From positions 62,001-126,000 of the forward strand of contig NZ_CP077092.1 in the NCBI RefSeq assembly GCF_014268585.2: a DNA stretch of 64,000 bases, given 5' to 3'. Source of the DNA: Pseudomonas iranensis. GTDB lineage: Bacteria > Pseudomonadota > Gammaproteobacteria > Pseudomonadales > Pseudomonadaceae. A program made the translations under genes and the position numbers. Position 1 is the first letter of the stretch, and each line of letters opens with the position of its first letter. A model generated the notes under the pieces. It was given only the letters and a program-made list of their open reading frames with translations. It did not search any database and was not told where the DNA came from. Below are positions 8,925 to 18,382 of this stretch, one piece after another.

Positions 8925-11900
8925 CAGAGCTGCACCGGCATACGGAAGGTGCGCAGCACGCCCATGTCGAACGGGTTCGGCGTGCGCTGGCTGGTCAGCA
9001 GGTAGTTGGCGCGCAGGCCGCCCACGTCGGCTTTCAGTACCAGCACGTCACGACCGTTCAGGTACTCGGTCTGCATCAGGTCGAACAGACGGAACAGCGA
9101 CCATGGGCCGGAGTTCTTCTCGATACCGATCGGACGCCCGGCCATCTTGTCCATGACCAGACTGGTGCGACCGTCTTCAGCATCGGTCGGCCACTTGAAG
9201 GTCATTGGCAGGATCGGGCCGTGACGGTACTCCATGGTCTTGTCGCCGAACTTGAATTCGGAACGGCTGACCGCCGGATCGAGGGTGTACGGCTCCAGTT
9301 TGAACTGCACGGTCGGCTCGGCCGGGTTGATCGAGAAGAAGCTCTGGCGAATGGTCTGCGCCGCCGCCATCTGATCGAGGTAGACCTTCGATACCGGCAG
9401 GCTGTGACCGTCGACGCTGCGCATGCGGTAGTTGCCCGGATCGCCGCTGACGAACGGGCGCATGTAGCTGTCGAAGAAGCGGTCGACGGTACCTTGCGCA
9501 CGGAAGAACTCACGGAAGTCGCTGATCGCCACGTCGCTGGTGCTGCTGGCGCTGAACGGATAGCGCTTGCTGATGGTTTTGCCATACACGCTGTACAGCT
9601 CGTTCTGATAACGGCCGTTCAGGTATTGATAGGCATCGTTGAGCACCAGGCGCCACGAGTCTTCGGCCAGCACGTTGAACCACACGCTCAGCGGACGCGG
9701 CAGACGACCGGAGGCATTGCGCAGGTTGGTCAGCGCATCACGCTGGCCGCTCATGCGCGTCTTGGCCATCTCGAACGCGGCTTGCTCCGGCGTGCTGGAA
9801 CGGGCCAGGCCGGCCAGTTGCAGTTGCAGGTCGTTGAGCGCGCTGAACGCTGGCGTCAGGTCAGCGCCCGGGCCGTTGTTGTCATCGAGCAGACGATGCA
9901 GCGGTTCGAAGCGGCGTTGCAGGGATTTCTTCGCGGTGTCCGGCAGGTTCTTCGCGACGTTCAGCGCCGAAGCCTTGTCGGCGGCAGCCGCGGCGAGTTT
10001 GCCGACCTTGCCCAGTTTGCCTTTCTGCCCGGCCAGCGCATCGGCAGCTTCGCCGGCTTCATCGACCGGATCAGCCGCGGCTTCGAAGCGGGTGTTTTCA
10101 CGTACTTCGGTGAGCAATGCGAGGACCGGCGAGTTGGCCGACGTCAGGCCCGCCAGTTGCTCGGCGCCTTCGCCGGCGTCGCTGATCGGTGGCAATGCGA
10201 CCTGGCCAACGGCTTCGCTCCAGTAGTTGGCGTAGTCGCGGAAGTACAGCTGCTCGAGTTCGACCATCAGGCGACGCAAGTCCATGTCGCTGATGCCAGC
10301 GCCTTCGCCCAACACCCAGTTGTCACGCAGGATATCGGTGACCAGCGCCGCGCCCTGCACCGAGAAATACTGCTGATAACCCTGCTGGGTGTAGAAACCC
10401 GGGATCACGTATTCAGTGCCGATGAACAGCGAACCTTGTGGGCCGAGGTGTTGGCTGAAGCGATAGTCCGGCAGGTTGCGCGCCTGCTCGCGGAGCATGC
10501 GGTAAACCACGTTGGCCAACGATTCGCTGCGCAGGACCTGACGCGCCTGCGTGACCAGTTGATCGTTCAGCGGATAAATGAACGGCTGCTTGAGCAAGCG
10601 CTCGAGGTGAGTGTTCAGACCGTTCTGCACCGCGGTGTTGCCGGTGTAGCGCTGCGACCAGTCAGTGGCGACCCAGTCCTTGAGCCATGCCGCGTCGCGA
10701 CGATCCTTCATGTTCAGCATCAGGTACGCGCGCAGGCTGTTGAGCAGGCGATCGCGGTCCTTCATGTTGGCGCGGATCTGCCCTTCGAGCATGGTCGCCA
10801 CCCGTGGCAGCAACTGCGCTTCAAGCTCACGCTCGTAGGCGGTTTTCACCACCGGGTTGATCTCTTCGCCCTGATACAGGCCGCCACGTTCGTGGTACGA
10901 CACGTCGCCCTTGCTCGGGAACACCTGAGTCGCTGCGTAGCTGGTGTCGAGCACTTTCAGCACGCCCATGGCGTCATCACGCGGCGTCACGGCCGAGCGT
11001 TGCTGAGTCCAGTTCTGCGCCAGCGTGCGCAGGTTTTCCAGACGCTCGTAGTTGGCCGAAAAGCCACCGGCCCAGAGCATGCCGAACAGTGCCAGTGCTG
11101 CCAGTGCGCCGACGTACAGCGCGCGCTGGCCCCAATGAATGCGGCTGCGCTCGCGCTTGTCCAGACCGGCCAGATCGGCCTCGGGGAAAATCACTTGGCT
11201 GAGCAAGTGGTGGATGAACCGCGAACGGCCGCTGCGCAGGGTCGGCAGCACACCGGCGTTCATGCCCAGGCTGGCGCCGATGCCGGCGGTAGTCGAGTCC
11301 ATTTCCTGGGTCAGGTGTGGCGCGCTGGTCAGGTAGAAACCGCGCAGTTGCGTGGCGCGCTGATAACGGTTGCCGGTGAACGCCATGTCGACGAACAGGC
11401 ACAGACGCTCGCCGATCTGCCCCAACTGATGCGGGAAGTCGAGGATGCGGCCACGGCGCTGAGTGTCGCGCTCGGAGTGCATGCGCATGATCACTTGGCT
11501 GTTCAGGCGGCGCAGCAGCTCTTCGAACTCGTTGCGCAGGACCGTGACGTCGGTGCCGACCTGATCCTTGCGGAAACTGGTGCCGAGCACCTGATCACTT
11601 TCTTCGCGGGTCAGCTGATCGAAGAATTCGTCGAAGCCGAGCAGCTTGTCCGCCTTGCTCAGGACCAGATACACCGGCACATCGACGTGCAGTTTCTGAT
11701 GCACGTCCTGCAAACGGCTGCGCACCTGGCGCGCGAGGGTCTCGATGTCCTGCTCGCTGCCGCCGGTGAGGGTTTCCACCGGAATGGTCACCAGCACGCC
11801 GTTCAACGGACGGCCGCGACGACGCTTGCGCAGCAGCTCCAGCAGGGTTGTCCAGGCGTTGCCGTCGACTTCCGCGTCCGGTTGAGTGGTGTAGCGCCCG

Positions 11901-12466
11901 GCGGTGTCGATCAGTACACCGTGATCGGCGAAATACCAGTCGCAATGACGGGTGCCGAGGGTGTCGCGGGTCAGCTTGCGGTCGATCTTGTTGATCGGAA
12001 ATTCCAGACCGGAGAAGTCCAGCAGGCTGGTTTTGCCCGAGGCCTGCGGACCGATCAGCAGGTACCACGGCAAGTCACTGCGCCAGCGCTCGCTGCGACC
12101 GCGATACAGGCTCGACGTCTTCAGGGTTTTCAGGGCGTCCTTGAACCGCGCCTTCAACTCTTTCTGTTCTTCGTCGATCAGCTCTTCGCGGCGGATACGG
12201 TCCTGGCCGTCCTCGCTTTCTTCTTCGGCTTTCTTGCGGATACCCGCGCGCCAGCTGACGAAGACCATGGTCAGGCCCCAGATCAGGAACAGCACGCTGA
12301 TGGTCAGCAGGCGCGAGGTCGCGCTTTCCCAGAACTTGTAATCATCGACCGCCAACAACGGGCCGACGAACCACACCAGCAGCGCCACGAACAGCACCAG
12401 CAGCAGAGTCCAGACCCAGGTCTGGCGCAGGAAGGCGCCGACTTTCTTGAAAAACTTTTTCATCAC
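8924..12466 (-). CDS. tssM: type VI secretion membrane complex protein TssM (IcmF)
   Basis: An 1180-residue inner-membrane protein of the TssJLM trans-envelope complex. Two membrane segments lie at about 17-40 and 52-70, a cytoplasmic GTPase-like domain carries Walker A GPQASGKTS (139-147), and a third segment (about 445-465) leads to a long periplasmic part that contacts TssJ. The Walker A motif is intact, which is not true of all TssM proteins. Length is normal for the family. It lies 11 bases after tssL and is coupled to the phosphatase gene. Confidence 0.97.
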   Translation of the reverse strand: MMKKFFKKVGAFLRQTWVWTLLLVLFVALLVWFVGPLLAVDDYKFWESATSRLLTISVLFLIWGLTMVFVSWRAGIRKKAEEESEDGQDRIRREELIDEEQKELKARFKDALKTLKTSSLYRGRSERWRSDLPWYLLIGPQASGKTSLLDFSGLEFPINKIDRKLTRDTLGTRHCDWYFADHGVLIDTAGRYTTQPDAEVDGNAWTTLLELLRKRRRGRPLNGVLVTIPVETLTGGSEQDIETLARQVRSRLQDVHQKLHVDVPVYLVLSKADKLLGFDEFFDQLTREESDQVLGTSFRKDQVGTDVTVLRNEFEELLRRLNSQVIMRMHSERDTQRRGRILDFPHQLGQIGERLCLFVDMAFTGNRYQRATQLRGFYLTSAPHLTQEMDSTTAGIGASLGMNAGVLPTLRSGRSRFIHHLLSQVIFPEADLAGLDKRERSRIHWGQRALYVGALAALALFGMLWAGGFSANYERLENLRTLAQNWTQQRSAVTPRDDAMGVLKVLDTSYAATQVFPSKGDVSYHERGGLYQGEEINPVVKTAYERELEAQLLPRVATMLEGQIRANMKDRDRLLNSLRAYLMLNMKDRRDAAWLKDWVATDWSQRYTGNTAVQNGLNTHLERLLKQPFIYPLNDQLVTQARQVLRSESLANVVYRMLREQARNLPDYRFSQHLGPQGSLFIGTEYVIPGFYTQQGYQQYFSVQGAALVTDILRDNWVLGEGAGISDMDLRRLMVELEQLYFRDYANYWSEAVGQVALPPISDAGEGAEQLAGLTSANSPVLALLTEVRENTRFEAAADPVDEAGEAADALAGQKGKLGKVGKLAAAAADKASALNVAKNLPDTAKKSLQRRFEPLHRLLDDNNGPGADLTPAFSALNDLQLQLAGLARSSTPEQAAFEMAKTRMSGQRDALTNLRNASGRLPRPLSVWFNVLAEDSWRLVLNDAYQYLNGRYQNELYSVYGKTISKRYPFSASSTSDVAISDFREFFRAQGTVDRFFDSYMRPFVSGDPGNYRMRSVDGHSLPVSKVYLDQMAAAQTIRQSFFSINPAEPTVQFKLEPYTLDPAVSRSEFKFGDKTMEYRHGPILPMTFKWPTDAEDGRTSLVMDKMAGRPIGIEKNSGPWSLFRLFDLMQTEYLNGRDVLVLKADVGGLRANYLLTSQRTPNPFDMGVLRTFRMPVQL

Positions 12467-12477
12467 ACGTCCCTGTT

Positions 12478-13353
12478 TTACGGCTGCGCCTGCGGTTGCA
12501 CCGCGGCTGGATCAAGCGGCTGATAAGGATGCAGAACGGTGTCGCGTTGTTCGCTCAGGACCCAGGCGAAGCCCGAATACATCACCACCAGGCAGACCAG
12601 AGTAAAGAGCACCACCATCCACGCCGGCACGATGCGCACCAGGTTGCGGCGCTGATCGTTGAGACCTTCCCAGTGCGGCGACAACTCGCGCGGCACGTCG
12701 CCACGCAACTGACGGATCTGCCGGTACAAGGCGTCGCGGATGCCTTCAAGCTCAAGCATGCCGCGTGCCTGTACGCGGTACTTGCCCTCGAAACCAAGGG
12801 ACAGGCACAGGTACATCAGTTCGAGCATCGGCAGGTGCTTGACCGGGTTTTTCGACAGCCGATCGAGCAGCTGGAAAAACTTCTCGCCGCCGAAGGTTTC
12901 GTTGTGGAAGCTGCTCAGCAGGCTCATCTGCGACCATTCGCTTTCGTTGCCCCACGGCGTGGTCACGACAGCTTCGTCGACCACGGTGCAGAGCACGTAA
13001 CGCGCGGCCATTACCTGGCTGCTTTCGGCGCCGTTGTGCAGGGCGCGCACTTCAAACAATTTCAGCCCGGCGGTCAGCCGCTCATTCAGCGCATACAGGT
13101 CTTCGCGGGTTTCGCTGTGCTTGAGACGCACCACTTCCGAGAGCAGGTCGGACGAGGCCGCGACCAGCGAGTTGAGGCTGATGTTGAACGCCTCTGCCGG
13201 ACGCAGGCGCGCGGCGTAGATCATGCGTTCTTCCAGTTGCTCGAAACGCGGCGGCGCGGCGAAGTCGGTCAGCGGACTCGATGCCGGTCCGTGGCCCTGA
13301 CGGTCGAGCAGGACGGTTTTGTCGTCCTGGTTGTAATCCGTTTCCTTGATCAT
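12478..13353 (-). CDS. tssL: type VI secretion protein TssL (DotU)
   Basis: A 291-residue inner-membrane partner of TssM. A cytoplasmic helical DotU domain fills most of the chain (for example FEGKYRVQARG), and a single C-terminal membrane segment (VPAWMVVLFTLVCLVVMYSG, about 245-265) anchors it. There is no OmpA-like peptidoglycan-binding extension; the protein ends about 25 residues after the membrane segment in a Pro/Gln-rich tail. It sits 5 bases after tssK in the same operon. Confidence 0.95.
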   Translation of the reverse strand: MIKETDYNQDDKTVLLDRQGHGPASSPLTDFAAPPRFEQLEERMIYAARLRPAEAFNISLNSLVAASSDLLSEVVRLKHSETREDLYALNERLTAGLKLFEVRALHNGAESSQVMAARYVLCTVVDEAVVTTPWGNESEWSQMSLLSSFHNETFGGEKFFQLLDRLSKNPVKHLPMLELMYLCLSLGFEGKYRVQARGMLELEGIRDALYRQIRQLRGDVPRELSPHWEGLNDQRRNLVRIVPAWMVVLFTLVCLVVMYSGFAWVLSEQRDTVLHPYQPLDPAAVQPQAQP

Positions 13354-13358
13354 GTCGG

Positions 13359-14690
13359 TCAGTTCCTGATGGCCCAGAATTTCAGTTCAAGCTCGGCGAA
13401 TTCGCCGGACACGTGGAACGCGAAACCGCCGGAGCGCTCGAGTTGTGCCAGGTCTTCGGAACTGAGTTCGAGGATGAAATAGGTTTTGTTCGAGTGGAAC
13501 GCGATCTGCCGTGGGGCCACCGGCAACGGTTTGACCTTGATCCCCGGCAAGTGCAGGTTGACCAGTTGGCGGATGCGCTCCACCGGGCCGACCTTGAGGT
13601 GCTGCGGCAAACGCTGACGCAGTTCTTCGGAGTCGCAGTTGGCACTGGCTGCCAGCACGAACGAGGCCGAGCCGAGCAGTTTGTGGTCGTGCAACGGCGA
13701 GACGATGATGCCGTACTGACGCGCCTGCAGGATCAACTCGATGGCGTGCTGTTCGAGCACCATCGACAGCACCTGACGGATCGCTTCCATCAGTTTGCGG
13801 AAGCTTGCGCCCTGATCGGCGTGGGAATAGCGGCTGTCCAGACGCGGGCGTTTGCTCTCGCCGGAGAAGGTCGCCAGATCGCCGAGCATGGTCAGCAGCG
13901 TGCGGTACAACTCTTCCGGGTGCACCTGCTCAAGCCCGAGGTAATGGCGCAGCAGCAGTTCGGTACGGTTGATCAGTTGCAGCATCATGAAGTCGCCGAC
14001 TTCAGCGCCGCCGACCTTGCCGTTGGAGCGAATCCGCTCGGCAATGGTGTCGCCACGGTGGCTGAGCATGCTGATGACTTCTTTCAGGCACGACAGCAGG
14101 TAGCTGGAGGCGTGGGCCTGAATATAGGTCGGGACGAAATCCGGATCGAGGCTGATCACGCCGTCGGGCGTGGTGTCGAGCACGTCGCAGATTTTCAGCT
14201 TCACATAGGCCTGATCGCTCTGCTGCTCGCCGAGCAACAGTTTGAAATCCGGGCGACCGCAGCTGACCTGACTGGCGGAATCGTCGCCGGCGTTGGAATC
14301 GGCGACTTCCGCGTCATACGCGGTGTAGCGCGCGAGCACGTCGGATTGCTCCGGGCGCCGGGCCTCGATGTGGTTGCCGGTGACCAGCGGCAGCGCCAGA
14401 TAGATCGGCGTGTTGCCGGTGTTCGGCGGCACGTCCAGCGCCAGCGGCTCAGTGTTGCCACCGAGTTCGAACAGGCTGCCGTCGGGCAGAATCCCCGAGG
14501 CTTCACTGATCACCAGTTTGCCCATGTTGAGGAACTGCAAGTCGATCTCCAGATTGAGGAAACCCCAGGTGTAGCCACCGAGCAATTGCGTGCGGGTTTT
14601 CATCTGGTGATCGTAATAGCGATCGTTGTGCTGGAAGTGCTGCGGACGCAGCAGCATGCCTTCCTGCCAAATGACTTTATGGGTGTTCAT
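13359..14690 (-). CDS. tssK: type VI secretion baseplate protein TssK
   Basis: A 443-residue baseplate subunit that links the TssEFGK-VgrG baseplate to the TssJLM membrane complex. The diagnostic N terminus VIWQEGMLLRPQHFQ is present and the length is standard. It begins two bases after the tssJ stop and is followed closely by tssL, the usual J-K-L order. Confidence 0.97.
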   Translation of the reverse strand: MNTHKVIWQEGMLLRPQHFQHNDRYYDHQMKTRTQLLGGYTWGFLNLEIDLQFLNMGKLVISEASGILPDGSLFELGGNTEPLALDVPPNTGNTPIYLALPLVTGNHIEARRPEQSDVLARYTAYDAEVADSNAGDDSASQVSCGRPDFKLLLGEQQSDQAYVKLKICDVLDTTPDGVISLDPDFVPTYIQAHASSYLLSCLKEVISMLSHRGDTIAERIRSNGKVGGAEVGDFMMLQLINRTELLLRHYLGLEQVHPEELYRTLLTMLGDLATFSGESKRPRLDSRYSHADQGASFRKLMEAIRQVLSMVLEQHAIELILQARQYGIIVSPLHDHKLLGSASFVLAASANCDSEELRQRLPQHLKVGPVERIRQLVNLHLPGIKVKPLPVAPRQIAFHSNKTYFILELSSEDLAQLERSGGFAFHVSGEFAELELKFWAIRN

Positions 14691-14692
14691 GA

Positions 14693-15202
14693 TCAGTCAT
14701 CCGCCTTGGCGAGCACTTGTTGGGTGTTGCGGATACCGGCCTGATCGAGGGTCAGATCAGCCTCGGTGAGTTCCAGCGGAGTGATCTGCACGGTGTGCCG
14801 CCATTGGGTATCCGGCAGGTCGCGATAGGCAGCGAGGATGCCTACGTAACGGCTGCCCTCCTCCACGCTGAGTTTCAGTTCCACGGTTTCACCCGGGCGC
14901 AGTTCGAGTTCTTCGCTGGCCACAAGATCCGGGTTGAGGGATTCCTTGGCGCGTTCGTAGAGGCTGAAGAAATCAGCGTTCTCGAAGGTCACCGGGTGCT
15001 TGAGTTCGAACAGACGCACGACGATCGGCGACGGCCGCCCGTTGAGGTCCGGGTTGAGCTGATCGCTGCCGGTCAGTTTCAGATTGATCTTGGTCACTTT
15101 CGAGTACGGCGACAGCGACGAGCAACCGGCCAGCAGCACCAGCACGGTGAGCGCAGTCAGCGTCTTGAAAAAAGCGGTCGAGCGGCGAGACATGCGCATC
15201 AT
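14693..15202 (-). CDS. tssJ: type VI secretion outer-membrane lipoprotein TssJ
   Basis: A 169-residue lipoprotein with a basic N terminus, a hydrophobic stretch and lipobox LLAGC (around residues 22-26), followed by a transthyretin-like beta domain. It anchors the membrane complex in the outer membrane and binds the TssM periplasmic end. The start ATG overlaps the fha stop by four bases (ATGA). Confidence 0.95.
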   Translation of the reverse strand: MMRMSRRSTAFFKTLTALTVLVLLAGCSSLSPYSKVTKINLKLTGSDQLNPDLNGRPSPIVVRLFELKHPVTFENADFFSLYERAKESLNPDLVASEELELRPGETVELKLSVEEGSRYVGILAAYRDLPDTQWRHTVQITPLELTEADLTLDQAGIRNTQQVLAKADD

Positions 15203-16395
15203 CCTTGGTGGTCGGTGTGGAGGGTGGAGATCAGGCGGATCTGTTCTTCGTAAGCCTGGGCAAAGTCGCGGGCCAGCAGACGCTCGCTCCAGTCATCGTC
15301 CTGACGCAGCGCCTGGTGATAGCGGCCGAACGCTCTCCAGCGCCCGCCCGAAGTGGCGATCAATGGCTTGCTGTCACGCTCGAAACGCAGGGTCAGTTGC
15401 TCTGGCGAGAAGTGCTCCAGCGTGCCACGCACAGCGGCGCGACTGGCGGTCAGAAGAGCCACTTGGTGCGCCTGCAAATCACGGAATGCACGGGAGATCG
15501 CTTGCTCGGCCGGCAGATGGCCGGGCTTGCTTGGCTGCAACAGAATCTGCAGTGCTTCGCTCGGATCGACGGCGAATTTCAGCGGGTTCTTGTTGGTGCC
15601 TTGCACGGTGGTCTGGGCCAGACGCAGTTCGTTTTTCAGCTCGGAGCGGGTGCGCAGGCTCTGCTGCAAACCGCCGATGCTCTGGCGCAGCAGGCGCGCA
15701 GCGTTGAGCGCCAGCGCTTCGCGTTCGTCGTGGCTGAGGCCTTTGACGTCGACGCCCAGCGCCGCGCCGAAGTGTTCCCAAAAACCTTCGCTCTGACGCT
15801 CGACGGCTTTCGGCGCAGGCGCCGGCTCAGGTTCGACCGGGGCGGCAATCAGCTCCGGGACCATCAGGCTTTCCATGTCGATGCGCGCGTAGTCGGCACG
15901 TTGACGGGAGTCTTCCGGCTTGGCGGTAGGCGACAGCAGTTCGTCGATTTCCGAGTACACGCGCTCTTGCTGTTCGAGGGCGTTGAGCGGGTCGAGGTCA
16001 AGAAACGCGTCGTCCGGAATGATGCTGCCAGCGGCGCGCGGGCGGCCGACTTCGCCGTCGAAGGTCGCCGGGTCACGAACCAGCCGCGCACGGATCTCGA
16101 AGTCGCCGAGAATGTAGGTGCTGCCGTGCTCGATGCGCACCGGCTCGCCCTTGTGCAGGCGCGCGCCGCTGCTGCCGTCCTGGACACCGTTGCTGCTGGT
16201 GTCGGTGAGGAAGAACGAGCCCTCGCGGTAGCTGACAATCGCGTGATGATTGGACAGGTGCCGCTTGCGGTCAGGGATGATCCAGTCGCAGTCCTCGCCG
16301 CGCCCGATCACGCCGCCGGCCTGTTTGAAGGTCCGCTGGCACAGCTCGGTGGGCACGAACTGCTTGGTGTTCAGCATTTCGAAAACCAATTCCAT
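15199..16395 (-). CDS. tagH: FHA-domain protein of the T6SS (TagH/Fha)
   Basis: A 398-residue cytoplasmic protein. The N-terminal forkhead-associated domain (about 20-110) has the phosphothreonine-binding signature GRGED, LSNHHA and SSNG. The C-terminal half is the T6SS-specific domain found only in these Fha proteins. In HSI-type systems Fha is a substrate of the cluster kinase and promotes assembly. The kinase-phosphatase pair at the end of this operon suggests the same loop. The middle is Pro/Ala/Glu-rich and probably a flexible linker. Confidence 0.93.
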   Translation of the reverse strand: MELVFEMLNTKQFVPTELCQRTFKQAGGVIGRGEDCDWIIPDRKRHLSNHHAIVSYREGSFFLTDTSSNGVQDGSSGARLHKGEPVRIEHGSTYILGDFEIRARLVRDPATFDGEVGRPRAAGSIIPDDAFLDLDPLNALEQQERVYSEIDELLSPTAKPEDSRQRADYARIDMESLMVPELIAAPVEPEPAPAPKAVERQSEGFWEHFGAALGVDVKGLSHDEREALALNAARLLRQSIGGLQQSLRTRSELKNELRLAQTTVQGTNKNPLKFAVDPSEALQILLQPSKPGHLPAEQAISRAFRDLQAHQVALLTASRAAVRGTLEHFSPEQLTLRFERDSKPLIATSGGRWRAFGRYHQALRQDDDWSERLLARDFAQAYEEQIRLISTLHTDHQG

Positions 16396-16413
16396 GTTTG
16401 ATGCTCCTTGCGG

Positions 16414-16554
16414 TCACTTGCCGCGATTGACCGCTTGCGGATCACCCAACGGGCGATAGTCGTTGTCGTTGAATTTGTAATTGCCGCTACAGCCGCCAAG
16501 GCCGCATAGAACGACGAGGGTCAGCAGGACAGCGTGCCAGTGACGAACAGACAT
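16414..16554 (-). CDS. 46-residue T6SS-linked lipoprotein
   Basis: A short reading frame. It encodes MSVRHWHAVLLTLVVL, then CGLGGC (lipobox LGGC, Cys22), then a mature tail of only 25 residues (beginning SGNYKFNDNDYRPLGDP). The hydrophobic stretch plus lipobox make a real lipoprotein very likely. It sits between the sigma-54 activator and fha, 18 bases before fha. Similar tiny proteins are, to my recollection, annotated only as type VI secretion protein in Pseudomonas. Its role is unknown; it could assist TssJ or mark the assembly site. ATG at 16552-16554, TGA at 16414-16416. Confidence 0.8.
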   Translation of the reverse strand: MSVRHWHAVLLTLVVLCGLGGCSGNYKFNDNDYRPLGDPQAVNRGK

Positions 16555-16687
16555 CAGAGGGTCTCCAGGTGTAGACAAAGCACAAAGCGCCGACCCTTGC
16601 GGGCGGCGCTGAAATAAGTTTTTGAGGTGGGCTCGAAGCCTCTAGATCGGGGCCTTGAGCCATAGCCTGGAGGTACGGCGACCTCCC

Positions 16688-16817
16688 GTGGCGAGGGGAC
16701 TTGTCCCCCTTGGGGTGCGCAGCGCCCCCATAACCTGCCAGCGCGATTTCTCAGTGAAACCGTATGTACCGGACTGCGACTGCTGCGCAGCCGGACGGGG
16801 ATAAATCCCCTCGCCAC
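16688..16817. repeat. REP-like inverted pair, family A
   Basis: The sequence GTGGCGAGGGGA...TCCCC at the left end is answered by GGGGATAAATCCCCTCGCCAC at the right end. It fills most of the 297-base gap between the sigma-54 activator and the small lipoprotein. No other feature is seen in that gap. The same pair occurs at 39629, 52448 and 58222. Confidence 0.9.
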
Positions 16818-16851
16818 AGGGTATGTGTTGGGTTCGAAGAAGTGCTGTAGC

Positions 16852-18372
16852 TCAACCATCAAAATCACCCAAATTGATATTCAGGCGCCCGAGGCGGTAC
16901 AGCAGCGTGCGCCGTGGCAGGCCCAGTTCGCGGGCCGCGAGGGTCTGGTTGCCGTCGTTCTTGCGCAGGCAATCGAGGAGCAATGTGCGCTCGACCTGTT
17001 CCAGGCGTTCGCGCAGATTCAGGCCGCTGTTGTCTTCCGGCATCGCTTCCAGGCGCAGAGAAAAATGCTCGGCGAGCAACTCGCCGCCCTCGCAGAGCAA
17101 CACCGCGCGCTCGACCAGTGCCTTGAGTTCGCGAACGTTGCCGGGGAAGTTGTAGCCGCACAGATGCTCCAGCGCCGAATCCGACCAGCGCACCGGATCA
17201 CGCTGCAAAAACGTGCAAGTCTTTTCCGCAAAGTGCCGGGCCAGATCGAGGATGTCGCCTTCGCGCTGACGCAGGGCCGGCAGCTCGATCGGGAATTGTG
17301 CGAGGCGGTAGTACAAGTCCTCGCGGAACTTGCCTTCGCTGACCAGCGCCGCCAGATCACGGTGCGTCGCGGCGATGATGCGCACGTCAATCTTGTGCGT
17401 GTCGTTGGAACCCAGCGGACGAATCTCGCCTTCCTGCAACACGCGCAGAATCTTCGCTTGCAGCGACAACGGCATGTCGCCGATTTCATCGAGCAGCAAC
17501 GTGCCGCCATTGGCCGCGTCGAACAGCCCGGCGCGATCGCGATCGGCGCCGGTGAAGGCGCCTTTGCGGTAGCCGAACAGTTCGCTTTCCAGCAGGTTTT
17601 CCGGGAACGCCGCGCAGTTCTGCACGATGAACGCCTGGGAGCGACGCGGGCCGCAATCGTGGATCGCCCGCGCCACCACTTCCTTGCCGGTGCCGGTCTC
17701 GCCACGCAACAGCACGGTGTACGGGCTGTGGAGGATCTTGCTGATCAGCGAGTAGGTCTGGCGCATCGCCGCGCTTTTGCCGATCAGGCCGTAGCCGCTG
17801 ATGCTCGGCACGCTGCGAGTGGCGGTGGCCGATTCGGCGGCTGGCTGACGCAGGCGTTGCAGCAGATGCAGTTGGCCGAGCACGAACGAGCCGAGCTGGC
17901 CAAGGGAGTCGGCGAAACCCTGCAAGTCAGTGCGACGACGACTGGCACACAGCAACAAGCCCTCAACCGACTTGTGCTGATTGACCAGCGGCACGCACAA
18001 CAGCGACTGCCACGGCGTGCTCGTCGCCGGCAGAAAACTGGTTTCGTGCAGGCTGCCGGTCAGGTCGTCGAGGCACACCACGCGGTTCTGGCACAGGGCG
18101 AATTGCAGCAGTTGTTCACCGTTGTAATCCGCCGGCAGGCTCGCCGCCTGACGCGGTTGCAGCGCGCCGTCGAGGCACTCGGCGTTCATCCCCAGGCAGG
18201 TGTGGGTGGCGTCGAGCAGATACAGCTGCGTCAGTTCGCAGCCGCTCAGCTCGGCCAGCCCACGGACGAATTCACCCAGCAGCGCAGCACTGTCCGCCGC
18301 CCGCGACAGACTGGCGAACTGCGCCAGCAACGCTTCGGCATAGACCAGCGGCTGCGGCACTTGAGTGAACAT
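16852..18372 (-). CDS. sigma-54-dependent transcriptional activator of the T6SS cluster (Sfa-like)
   Basis: A 506-residue bacterial enhancer-binding protein. A GAF-like sensor covers about 20-175. The AAA+ domain has Walker A GETGTGKE (224-231) and the sigma-54 contact loop GAFTGAD (271-277). A Fis-type helix-turn-helix ends the chain (QTLAARELGLPRRTLLYRL). The GAFTGA loop is intact, so it should work with RpoN. It lies directly after clpV, the position of sfa2 in P. aeruginosa HSI-II. Start: ATG at 18372 with GAGG upstream; a GTG at 18381 would add three residues. Which promoter it acts on is not visible here. Confidence 0.92.
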   Translation of the reverse strand: MFTQVPQPLVYAEALLAQFASLSRAADSAALLGEFVRGLAELSGCELTQLYLLDATHTCLGMNAECLDGALQPRQAASLPADYNGEQLLQFALCQNRVVCLDDLTGSLHETSFLPATSTPWQSLLCVPLVNQHKSVEGLLLCASRRRTDLQGFADSLGQLGSFVLGQLHLLQRLRQPAAESATATRSVPSISGYGLIGKSAAMRQTYSLISKILHSPYTVLLRGETGTGKEVVARAIHDCGPRRSQAFIVQNCAAFPENLLESELFGYRKGAFTGADRDRAGLFDAANGGTLLLDEIGDMPLSLQAKILRVLQEGEIRPLGSNDTHKIDVRIIAATHRDLAALVSEGKFREDLYYRLAQFPIELPALRQREGDILDLARHFAEKTCTFLQRDPVRWSDSALEHLCGYNFPGNVRELKALVERAVLLCEGGELLAEHFSLRLEAMPEDNSGLNLRERLEQVERTLLLDCLRKNDGNQTLAARELGLPRRTLLYRLGRLNINLGDFDG

Positions 18373-18382
18373 CACGCCCACC

